NCBI GenBank assembly: GCA_964587885.1
Contig: CAZPME010000023.1
Coordinates: 1 to 33,646, forward strand
Direction: 5' to 3'
Source of the DNA: UBA60 sp964587885
GTDB lineage: Archaea > Thermoplasmatota > Poseidoniia > Poseidoniales > Poseidoniaceae
Length of the DNA stretch: 33,646 nucleotides
In this document: piece by piece, positions 26,166 through 33,592 of the stretch
How positions within the stretch are numbered: position 1 is the stretch's first letter
How the letters are laid out: every line of letters begins with the position of its first letter
Program-made: the position numbers and the translations under genes
The notes under the pieces: model-generated
What the model saw: only the letters and a program-made list of their open reading frames with translations
Told to the model about the DNA's origin: nothing
Databases searched by the model: none

Positions 26166-28757
26166 TTAGCGGGCGACAATTTGCTCTTTTCCACATGAGG
26201 GGCAGTCGATTAAAACCTCTTCGACATTGGCCGGGAAAGAAAATGCCATCACCTTACTACAACCAGCACACTCAGCCTTGACTTGCTCATTCGAAGAGCC
26301 CGTTTCAGCAGGTTCTGTGGGTCCTTGGTTTGAACTATCATCATCGTTTCGGGTGGGCGGAGACATTTGCGGAATTTCCACCCCCCCAGAAACTGCCCCG
26401 CTACGGCCCGATTTGACGTCTACAGTAGGGTCAGTTTGGTCCTGAAGACTACGCAAAAATTCGATATCGGGGTTGCTAGATTCGGCCGGTATGGTCGTAT
26501 CCTGTTGCCCAAGTTGCGATTGAACCTCTGGCTGAGCTACACCTAATCCCGCCATTAGAGCCATCTCATCATCTGATAATTGACGTCCACCACCGCTAGC
26601 TGATTGTTGCTGAGTTGGAGCAAGGCCGGCAAGAGCCGCAAGTTCTGCCTCGGCGCCGGAGCGTCCGCCGCGCGGGGCAAATCCAGCATTTGGATCTTGA
26701 CTACCGTAAAGTTGCTGAGATACGACCTGTTGCTGCTCAAATTCAAGTTGGGCCGGAGTTTTTACTTCTGATGCTACAGATCCGATTCTCTCAGCAGCGC
26801 CGGCAAATAACGCGATTTTGTTGGTCGATTTGACCGACATCATTCTCTGTTTTGCTTCCTCGGTGGTCAAACCATTCTCGATCAACATCTGCATTCCTGC
26901 ATTTTCTTGGATTCGAATATAACCTATAGCAGCAACAATTGCGGTAACCAAGAAGATGAAGATGATAACTACAGTGAAGCCGAAAAATCCGCCAGAATCC
27001 GGAGCATCAGCGACTTGGATAGTGAAGACCATTTTATCGGAATTACCCGCCGAATCGCGCACATTAAGCACAATTGAATGCTCGCCCGAGTTGGAGAATA
27101 CATGACCGGTCGATTCCCCTGACAAGTCAGCATCATTGCGCATATCACCATCGCTATTACTGTCGAATAACGGATCTAAATCCCAATGATAACGCAAGGT
27201 CGATTCGTCATCCCATGCATCACTTGCGGAGGCGATTAGAATAATTGATTCGCCAGCGGTAGCGGTAACAGGAACCTCGCAAGCCGAGCGTTCAATTTGA
27301 GGAATCGTACCATCGACGACTTCGACCGTAAAATTTTCTGTCGCAGCATTACCGCTAGCATCGCTAACCGAGAGGATTATCTCATGCATTCCTGGTTGCG
27401 ACCATGATTTCTGCAAAGTTGAAGTTTCGGAGAGGAGTTCGCCATCGACCAACCAACGGGTAGCGGCAACCACATGGCCATCGGTAGCACTGACCGTAAA
27501 AGTGATGGTTTTGTCATGGTCGATTTGGGCGTGCCCGTCGGAATCGGTTACCCCATTATGCGTTATTTGGATTTCAGGCGGTTCGGAATCGGTTACGGTT
27601 ACTTGATGCGAGGAATAAGCGACATCACCGCGCGGCGATGTCACTTTCAATGACACGGTATGAACCCCAGGGGTAGTATAAGTAGATTGGACAATCCAGC
27701 CAGTCGAATCAATGTCATTGGTAAAATCACCATCATTATCACTGTCTACCCCTGTATCTAAATCCCATTCAAGGGTCTCAATCTGATTTTGACGGTTAGG
27801 TGTTTCGGTCGCATTAAAGGATATACCATCACCTAATTCTGCAACTGCAAAAACAAGGTTATCGCCGATAACAGGAGCCAATACTGGATTGACAATGGCC
27901 GAAATAGTAGTCCGGGCTGAGGACGAGCCATCTCCGCCGCCACTTGGTTCGTTTTGATTATCTAGCATTAGGTGAAAGGTGACGCCGTCATACATTTCTG
28001 GAACGGTCCACGAAACTGATTTCTCACTGGTAATTGAGGTTAGTGAAGCAGCGGCGATATGGGTATCTCCTGCCACTCCCGCGAGATAATTAGTACGTTG
28101 ATTTTCGGTCATTAGATAGACATCGACATCGCCTTCAACTGACCATGCTTGGATGTCGATGGTCGAGCCGGCATCAAGAGTTAATTCGGCACCTCCTGCA
28201 ATTTGCAAATGCGAACTAGGAGCCAATAGATTAGTGTCATGATAGACCTCGTAATAATCACGTTCAATGGTACTAATATCGATTGATATGCTGCTATCGT
28301 TACCGCCTTGGTCACCCAAGCCCTCATCACCATCATGACCTGAGTTGTCGAGGATCAAATGCCATCCTTTAGCATCAAGAGATGAAGGGGTTGACCAATG
28401 GAAAAAGATAGGGTCGGATTGTTCCTCAAAGGTCGGCTCACTTACCAAAGTGAGATGGTAATTCTGTCCGAGCAAATAGGTTTGAGCACCATTATCGTCA
28501 AAGAAAAGTACGTCGACTGCATCACCAGAAATTGAAATATCGAATTCAAGAATCGTCTCCGGAGACACATTCCCGAGGTCGAGGTCAAAGCATTCACCAT
28601 CGCTCAAAGTGAATACTTGCGCCCCACCATTCCATTCGGAAGTGTTGCATGACACTGCATCTCGTGCATTGGCTGCAGTAACGCTAGTGGCCGTCAATAT
28701 CGACAGCAATAGCAAAGCAAACAGCGCATTAGCCGCTAATTGCTTCTGCCGAGCCAT
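26166..28757 (-). CDS. Membrane-anchored surface protein with PPC-like and PKD-like domains and a cytosolic zinc-ribbon tail
   Basis: An 863-residue protein. The signal peptide is at 1-29. Two related beta domains follow (about 45-150 and 178-290), each ending in a similar motif: GWHLILDNSGHDGDEG, then FHLMLDNQNEP. Three PKD/Ig-like domains come next (about 308-395, 396-485 and 486-580), two of them with calcium-type loops (DSDNDGDFTNDID and DSNSDGDMRNDAD). A TM helix is at about 583-608. The cytosolic part has a short helix pair, MLIENGLTTEEAKQRMM, that recalls UBA-type or SHOCT-type modules, then Gln/Gly/Ser-rich linkers, and ends in a zinc ribbon (Cys830, 833, 852, 855). It follows the RNase Z gene by 37 bases and precedes the giant secreted protein. 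A scaffold or sensor role is an inference. Confidence 0.75.
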   Translation of the reverse strand: MARQKQLAANALFALLLLSILTATSVTAANARDAVSCNTSEWNGGAQVFTLSDGECFDLDLGNVSPETILEFDISISGDAVDVLFFDDNGAQTYLLGQNYHLTLVSEPTFEEQSDPIFFHWSTPSSLDAKGWHLILDNSGHDGDEGLGDQGGNDSSISIDISTIERDYYEVYHDTNLLAPSSHLQIAGGAELTLDAGSTIDIQAWSVEGDVDVYLMTENQRTNYLAGVAGDTHIAAASLTSITSEKSVSWTVPEMYDGVTFHLMLDNQNEPSGGGDGSSSARTTISAIVNPVLAPVIGDNLVFAVAELGDGISFNATETPNRQNQIETLEWDLDTGVDSDNDGDFTNDIDSTGWIVQSTYTTPGVHTVSLKVTSPRGDVAYSSHQVTVTDSEPPEIQITHNGVTDSDGHAQIDHDKTITFTVSATDGHVVAATRWLVDGELLSETSTLQKSWSQPGMHEIILSVSDASGNAATENFTVEVVDGTIPQIERSACEVPVTATAGESIILIASASDAWDDESTLRYHWDLDPLFDSNSDGDMRNDADLSGESTGHVFSNSGEHSIVLNVRDSAGNSDKMVFTIQVADAPDSGGFFGFTVVIIFIFLVTAIVAAIGYIRIQENAGMQMLIENGLTTEEAKQRMMSVKSTNKIALFAGAAERIGSVASEVKTPAQLEFEQQQVVSQQLYGSQDPNAGFAPRGGRSGAEAELAALAGLAPTQQQSASGGGRQLSDDEMALMAGLGVAQPEVQSQLGQQDTTIPAESSNPDIEFLRSLQDQTDPTVDVKSGRSGAVSGGVEIPQMSPPTRNDDDSSNQGPTEPAETGSSNEQVKAECAGCSKVMAFSFPANVEEVLIDCPSCGKEQIVAR

Positions 28758-28794
28758 GAATCCGGTAGGAACTACTACACTTCAACGAAACCCT

Positions 28795-29964
28795 TCATTG
28801 TGAAGGTACAAATGGCTCATCTATTTCGAAAATATAACCATTTTCTCGACGAAATTGTCGCACTTCGCCATCGTCAGCGATATAGAAAATGTCACCATCA
28901 TCAGCACAGCAAACCGCATCATGGACCGCTTGCGCCTCTTCTGCCGAAGGCCCAGTTTCAGACAGCCTACTAGAATAGTGAGTTAGAACTAGATGTTCAG
29001 CACCAATACGAACCGCAGTATTAGCCGCATCACGGGCGGTTGAATGCTTGAAGTCGCGTGCTTTTTTCTCATGTTCATTGAGATATGTGGCTTCGTGCAA
29101 TATTAAATTGAGATTGGGTTGTTCAATGAGAGGCTTAAATCCGGCTGGACGAGCTCCCGTATCACCAGAAATCAACAGGCTTTGACCTGGCATAGGTTGA
29201 CCACGAAAATCGCTTGCCAACAAAATTTCCCCGTCCCTTTCCAAGTCATTGCCATTGGCTAATTGGGCTCGCTCGCTCGCCAATAATTTGAGTTCATCAG
29301 CCTGTTGGCGGTCAAATTTTCCGCGCCGCTCTTCCAAGCCAATTCGCCATGCACAACTGGGAACCGAATGTTCTGTTTGAAATGGTGAAATTTGGAAACC
29401 CTCAACTAATACTGGAGGTTCTTCAAGTTCCTCGACCGTAGAATCTACCGGAAATAATTCCAACCAAACCTCTTCATCATCAACCCAACTTACTGTGAAC
29501 CACCTGATTGGGAAGAGTTTCTTATTGCCGATTTTTTCAATCCACAATTGCCACCACATCCGCATCTGATAAATCATATCAATGGCTGGAACATCATTGG
29601 GAATTGCCGCCGAATAGCCGTCTTCAAGTAGAGCTAAATGGGCCTGTTCATGGATTGGTGCGGCAATTTTCAATTCTCGTGAACGACCATCGAGGGCCAT
29701 GCTCTGCAACATCGGTAAAGCCCCCCATGAGTGGTCGAGATGACCATGACTGAACAGGATTGCATCAAGGCGAGTATGGGTCAAACGGGTCTGCCACTCA
29801 TTGGCTTTCAACACACGAGTGTGTTCCAACATTCGTGATTGCAAACCCTCGCCGCAGTCGACCAAAATTGATTTGCCATTGGCATAGACCACACTTCCAC
29901 TTACTTCACGACCATGTGCCGGTCGTGAACTTGAGGTCCCAAGCACATGTAATTCCAGCGCCAT
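28795..29964 (-). CDS. rnz: Ribonuclease Z (tRNA 3'-end processing endonuclease)
   Basis: Metallo-beta-lactamase-fold enzyme that trims the 3' trailer of tRNA precursors. The zinc motif SHGHLDH is at residues 72-78 (His73, His75, Asp77, His78). Later ligands are seen in QTEHSVPS, SGDTG and the LTHYSSR end, and HEATYLNEHEKKA with KHSTARDAA matches the RNase Z family rather than other beta-lactamase-fold enzymes. The product has 389 residues, longer than the roughly 300-310 of most archaeal enzymes; the excess lies between residues 105 and 190. The start at 29964 (MALELHVLGTSSS) has GGTG 5 nt upstream and places the protein start at the first beta strand; an ATG at 30024 is less likely. Confidence 0.93.
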   Translation of the reverse strand: MALELHVLGTSSSRPAHGREVSGSVVYANGKSILVDCGEGLQSRMLEHTRVLKANEWQTRLTHTRLDAILFSHGHLDHSWGALPMLQSMALDGRSRELKIAAPIHEQAHLALLEDGYSAAIPNDVPAIDMIYQMRMWWQLWIEKIGNKKLFPIRWFTVSWVDDEEVWLELFPVDSTVEELEEPPVLVEGFQISPFQTEHSVPSCAWRIGLEERRGKFDRQQADELKLLASERAQLANGNDLERDGEILLASDFRGQPMPGQSLLISGDTGARPAGFKPLIEQPNLNLILHEATYLNEHEKKARDFKHSTARDAANTAVRIGAEHLVLTHYSSRLSETGPSAEEAQAVHDAVCCADDGDIFYIADDGEVRQFRRENGYIFEIDEPFVPSQ

Positions 29965-30036
29965 TTCTCCACCCAGCCTGCACTTTCTCCGTCCTTCGTT
30001 CATCTTGGCTTTTGCCACGCCCAATTTGTTCGACCC

Positions 30037-30297
30037 TCAAGCACGTGGATCACGCGGTAGAGGTGTGGGCGGAAACCAACGTAGCAGAACAACATCGCTA
30101 ACCGCCCGTACCCAACGCCATGGGATGGCAAGATGAATCCCTCCTTCGACGATTTCAAGGCTGGTTTCGCGCACGAATAAGTGGCTACAACGCCAGCCAT
30201 CAAAATCGACGACCGCATCGTGAACTAAGCCGAGCCGCCGCCCATCTGGGAGGTATACGGCTCGACCCCGAAGCGAGGTCATCTTGCGCTCGGACAT
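30037..30297 (-). CDS. PRC-barrel domain protein
   Basis: An 86-residue protein that is almost entirely one PRC-barrel, a small beta-barrel found in RimM and in photosynthetic reaction centre H subunits. The pattern LRGRAVYLPDGRRLGLVHDAVVDF fits the family well, followed by HLFVRETS and an aliphatic C-terminal strand. Stand-alone archaeal members are often near translation or RNA genes, as here between RNase Z and eL15. The ATG at 30297 has GGTG 5 nt upstream. The function of the stand-alone family is not known; an RNA- or ribosome-linked role is suggested by context only. Confidence 0.8.
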   Translation of the reverse strand: MSERKMTSLRGRAVYLPDGRRLGLVHDAVVDFDGWRCSHLFVRETSLEIVEGGIHLAIPWRWVRAVSDVVLLRWFPPTPLPRDPRA

Positions 30298-30412
30298 AGC
30301 CACACCATATGCTATACAACCATGAACATTATTGCGCAAATATCAGTACTCTCAACAAATAGCATTGCCACAGACAAAACTAGCACTAACAAATGTTCAG
30401 CAATAATGCCGA

Positions 30413-31015
30413 TTACTTGCCAAGGTTGCCACGAGCGGCTAGGCTTGGGCGGAGTTTCTCAGCACCCTTACCCTTCTTATGCAATCCACGGCCACGCTTT
30501 CCAGCGCTGGTCTTACCACGGTAAGCACGGCCACGATGCGAGCCACGACCTTCGGCGCGGGAAACCCAACCTAGATCTTTGTCAGCAATGATGGAAGGGT
30601 GGGAAGGATCGACGAGAATAACCTCGTAGAACTTCTGCTTACCATCTTCGCCAACCCAGTACGAGTTTAGAACTTCCATGTTAGGATAGTGACGAGCGAC
30701 ACGCTCTTCAGCGATACGCTGGATATTCTTGCCCATGGTAATTTTACGAATACCAGCCTTACTCGGCTTACGCTTCATGTGAACCTTACCCTTGCGCAAT
30801 CCACCACGACGAACGCGGGTACGGACAATGACGATTCCTTGCTTGGCTTTGTAGCCCATTCGGCGAGCAGCATCCAGACGGGTTGGGCGCTCGACTCGAG
30901 TGAAAACGTTTTCTCGCCTCCAAGCCGCCATACGGTCACGGCGGTACTGTTGAGGGAGGTTTTTCTTGGGTTGTTTCCAAGTCTCTCGGACGTGCTGATA
31001 CAAACCTCGAACCAT
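30413..31015 (-). CDS. rpl15e: Large ribosomal subunit protein eL15 (L15e)
   Basis: Ribosomal protein shared by archaea and eukaryotes, not found in bacteria. The 200-residue product is basic throughout. It begins MVRGLYQHVRETWKQP and carries VERPTRLDAARRMGYKAKQG, RVRRGGLRKG and the Arg/Gly/Lys-rich C-terminus typical of the family. The frame stays open further upstream, but the family start and the ribosome site (AGGTG, GGTG 5 nt upstream) both point to 31015; the Met at 31018 is only 2 nt from GGTG. It is divergent from the RNA methyltransferase gene, with 84 bases between the starts. Confidence 0.97.
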   Translation of the reverse strand: MVRGLYQHVRETWKQPKKNLPQQYRRDRMAAWRRENVFTRVERPTRLDAARRMGYKAKQGIVIVRTRVRRGGLRKGKVHMKRKPSKAGIRKITMGKNIQRIAEERVARHYPNMEVLNSYWVGEDGKQKFYEVILVDPSHPSIIADKDLGWVSRAEGRGSHRGRAYRGKTSAGKRGRGLHKKGKGAEKLRPSLAARGNLGK

Positions 31016-31099
31016 CATAACACCTACAAGAAGCAGTCCGCCGACCTGCCCCCCATTCATAAGCCTGCCCGTTAGGGCAATTGTGCTAATCGCACCAAA
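31016..31099. promoter_or_regulatory. Divergent promoter region with two hairpins before the SpoU gene
   Basis: The plus strand holds TGCCC-GTTA-GGGCA (31066-31079) and then GTGC-TAATC-GCAC (31083-31095), which ends 4 nt before the ATG at 31100. No Shine-Dalgarno site is present for the methyltransferase, while the eL15 ribosome site lies at the left edge. No clear TATA box is seen in either direction. Confidence 0.4.
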
Positions 31100-31894
31100 A
31101 TGGCCGCAATACCCCATTTCTACTTCTCGCTTAGACAGACTCATGAGGGAGGTCAATCTCGCCAATCCGTGTTGCAAAGGCGCGGAGTAGATGCGGTCAT
31201 GGCTGCAATCAACAGTGGGGAGGCAACTTTGGTCTTGCTTGAGCGCGATAACCCAAGTCCACAACTCTCCGAAATCCGCCAACTATGTCAAGAAAATGGC
31301 ATCCAGATATTTGAAGGAAGTCAAACCGATGTTTGGCGCATGGCTCTACCTGCACAAGAAGGTCAACTGGAACATCCGCTGGCTCTTGCACTGGTGGGAA
31401 GAAATCCCGACATTTCTATCGAACAGGTTTTCGAAAATGGAGGTATCATTTGGTTGCTTGATGGAGTCGAATACGCGACCAATCTCGGGTTTTGTATTCG
31501 TACCGCTGAGGTTAGTGGAGCAGATGCAGTCATCATCGGCAATGACCTCAGTCATGCCGAGCGCCGCACCGTGCGGGGCTCAAGTATGCGAGCAAATCGC
31601 TTCATTCCGGTCCACTATACCGAGACTGAGGCTGCACTTGAATTAGCTAAAGCCAATGGTCTACGTATCGTTGTAGCCGAAGATGTCGGCACAATTCCCC
31701 CGTGGGAAGCCGACCTTAGTGGTGATGTCATGGTGGTTATCGGGGCTGAGCGCGCGGGTGTTTGCCAGGCTGCTCTAGAGGCTGCGGACCAAATAATACG
31801 CTTACCGATGGCTGGATTCGTTCCTAGTTACAACCTGCAAGTAGCGATTTCTAGCCTCGCCATCGAAGCACTTCGACAACGAAACACCGATTAG
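31100..31894 (+). CDS. SpoU/TrmH-family RNA 2'-O-methyltransferase
   Basis: SAM-dependent methyltransferase of the knotted SPOUT class. The 264-residue protein has an N-terminal substrate-binding part (about 1-110) and a SpoU domain (about 114-260). Motif 1 is NLGFCIRTAE (Asn128, Arg134), motif 2 is VVIGAERAG (Glu217), and motif 3 is LPMAGFVPSYNLQVA (Ser243, Asn245). The spacing of these five residues equals that of the catalytic set in Thermus TrmH (Asn35, Arg41, Glu124, Ser150, Asn152). Whether the target is tRNA or rRNA cannot be read from the sequence; the N-terminal domain resembles L30e-type extensions of rRNA enzymes. It overlaps the next gene by 4 bases, tail to tail. Confidence 0.9.
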   Translation: MAAIPHFYFSLRQTHEGGQSRQSVLQRRGVDAVMAAINSGEATLVLLERDNPSPQLSEIRQLCQENGIQIFEGSQTDVWRMALPAQEGQLEHPLALALVGRNPDISIEQVFENGGIIWLLDGVEYATNLGFCIRTAEVSGADAVIIGNDLSHAERRTVRGSSMRANRFIPVHYTETEAALELAKANGLRIVVAEDVGTIPPWEADLSGDVMVVIGAERAGVCQAALEAADQIIRLPMAGFVPSYNLQVAISSLAIEALRQRNTD

Positions 31895-33510
31895 TCCGTT
31901 GTTTTCATTTCTCCAACTGTCATTCCGGCAAGTCTAGCCGCTCCGCGCTCCTTTGAAGCCTCGGAAGCCGAGACCATGTACAACTCGGAGAGATAGTCCA
32001 AATGGCCCGGCGAAGTTACGACCATGATATCATCAGAAGTGAATTGGTCGGGTGAAGTATAACCACAAGATTGGCACAACATGTAGACCTCTTTCTCAAG
32101 TGTCTTGACATAATTTGCGACCCGCTCAGCTGCTCCCCCGACATGCAGGGCTTTAGCCAATCCCGGGTCTTGGGTGGCAATCCCTGTAGGGCAGCGATTG
32201 GAATTGCAGTCGAGTGCTTGGATGCAACCGAGTGCCAGCATGAATCCACGCGCAATATTGACTCCGTCAGCACCCAACGACATCGCTACCGCAACGTCGA
32301 TTGGTGTCGAAATTTGTCCGGATGCGAATATTAGAACTCGGTCGCGTACCCCGTGTTTGCGCAAGGCCCAATCGACCATCGCCACTCCCTGTTTCATCGG
32401 AACACCAGCGTGGCTGGCCAGCACCAATGGAGCCGCTCCGGTACCACCTTCACCGCCATCGATAGAGATGAAGTCGGGTCCGCGCCCTTCTTGCTCAGAC
32501 ATCGCAATGGCGATGGCTTCAATCTCCTCTATATGACCGGCGACGATTTTGATGCCGATTGGTTTATCGGCAAGTTTGCGCAAACGGTCGAGGAAATCAA
32601 ACATCCCAGACAAATCATCAAACTCATCGTGACGCGGCGGAGAGAGTATATCTTTGCCGATTGGAACCTTACGGATTTTGGCGATTTGTTCGGTTATTTT
32701 CTCCTTTGGTAATATCCCGCCTTTCCCAGGCTTAGCCCCTTGCATCAGTTTCAGTTCGACCATCTTGACATTTTCGTGAGCAGTAATCTCGGCGAATGCC
32801 TCATCGGAAAAATTTCCCTCATCGTCACGGCAACCAAATTTCCCGGTGCCCAATTGGAAGATAACATCACCACCTTGATTATGATAGGGCGCATATCCTC
32901 CCTCTCCGGTATTGTGCAGAATTCCAGCCTTACCAGCACCCTTGTTAAGGGCACTGACCGCGTTGGCCGAAAGCGAGCCATAAGACATCGCCGAGATGTT
33001 TACAAAGTGCTCCAAGGTTACAGTATTCCCAACTCCGGTAGCCTCTCCAACCACGCGATGATAACCCCCGTGTTCACTAGCGTTTTTCTTGAACATCGCC
33101 GGCATTACCGTGTAGGTGCCAACCGCGTCATAGTCTATTTGACTACCAAATCCAATGGTGTTTTTCTTTCCCTTAGAGGTATTGTAAACCCAGTTGCGCG
33201 TGACGCGGTCGAACGGCTTTTCCTCAAGATCATTGGCAAACCAATATTGGCGTAAAAGCGGGCCCAGATGTACTGCAATCCATCGCCCCCAATACAATAC
33301 GGGAAAGCGACGCTGAACAGGATTCTCAGTTTGGAATCGGTCATGAATGAAGAGGATTACAACACCGATTAGGGCTGGCATCCCAAGCATGACCGCACCC
33401 GATTGCCACTTCCCCTCACCGAGTAATCCGGCTATCTGACTAACGAAATTAATGACCAACAATGCGGAAATTAGCAGCCAACTTAGCCACCAATAGTACC
33501 ACTTGCCCAT
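31891..33510 (-). CDS. Membrane-anchored FMN-binding glutamate-synthase-domain protein
   Basis: A 539-residue protein with two N-terminal TM helices (about 7-28 and 38-56) and a cytosolic glutamate synthase central-type TIM barrel. Seen are EHFVNISAMSYGSLSANAV, the GEGG and LMQGAKPGKGG motifs, ISIDGGEGGTGAAP, and GADGVNIARGFMLALGC. Cys429, Cys435 and Cys440 (C-x5-C-x4-C, ending CPTGIATQ) match the [3Fe-4S] ligands of glutamate synthase. It lacks the glutamine amidotransferase domain and has no small-subunit partner here, so it belongs to the stand-alone FMN-binding family whose substrate is uncertain. A CQSC pair near the C-terminus may bind metal. The ATG has no clear ribosome site but a small CGGT-TGT-ACCG hairpin 2 nt upstream. 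Confidence 0.92.
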   Translation of the reverse strand: MGKWYYWWLSWLLISALLVINFVSQIAGLLGEGKWQSGAVMLGMPALIGVVILFIHDRFQTENPVQRRFPVLYWGRWIAVHLGPLLRQYWFANDLEEKPFDRVTRNWVYNTSKGKKNTIGFGSQIDYDAVGTYTVMPAMFKKNASEHGGYHRVVGEATGVGNTVTLEHFVNISAMSYGSLSANAVSALNKGAGKAGILHNTGEGGYAPYHNQGGDVIFQLGTGKFGCRDDEGNFSDEAFAEITAHENVKMVELKLMQGAKPGKGGILPKEKITEQIAKIRKVPIGKDILSPPRHDEFDDLSGMFDFLDRLRKLADKPIGIKIVAGHIEEIEAIAIAMSEQEGRGPDFISIDGGEGGTGAAPLVLASHAGVPMKQGVAMVDWALRKHGVRDRVLIFASGQISTPIDVAVAMSLGADGVNIARGFMLALGCIQALDCNSNRCPTGIATQDPGLAKALHVGGAAERVANYVKTLEKEVYMLCQSCGYTSPDQFTSDDIMVVTSPGHLDYLSELYMVSASEASKERGAARLAGMTVGEMKTTD

Positions 33511-33592
33511 GCCGGTACAACCGTGTAATCATATTGAAACTATTACCCAAAGCGATTTCTAATAATCCAATCGTAATGAGTAGGGTTAGATT

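Noticed and set aside
31016..31282. Upstream extension of the eL15 frame to about 289 residues
   Set aside because: The family begins at MVRGLYQHVRETW, the ribosome site supports 31015, and the extra stretch overlaps the start of the divergent SpoU gene.
32740..33255. Plus-strand 171-codon open frame antisense to the FMN glutamate-synthase-domain gene
   Set aside because: The minus-strand protein is conserved over the whole stretch; no start signal or domain in the antisense frame.
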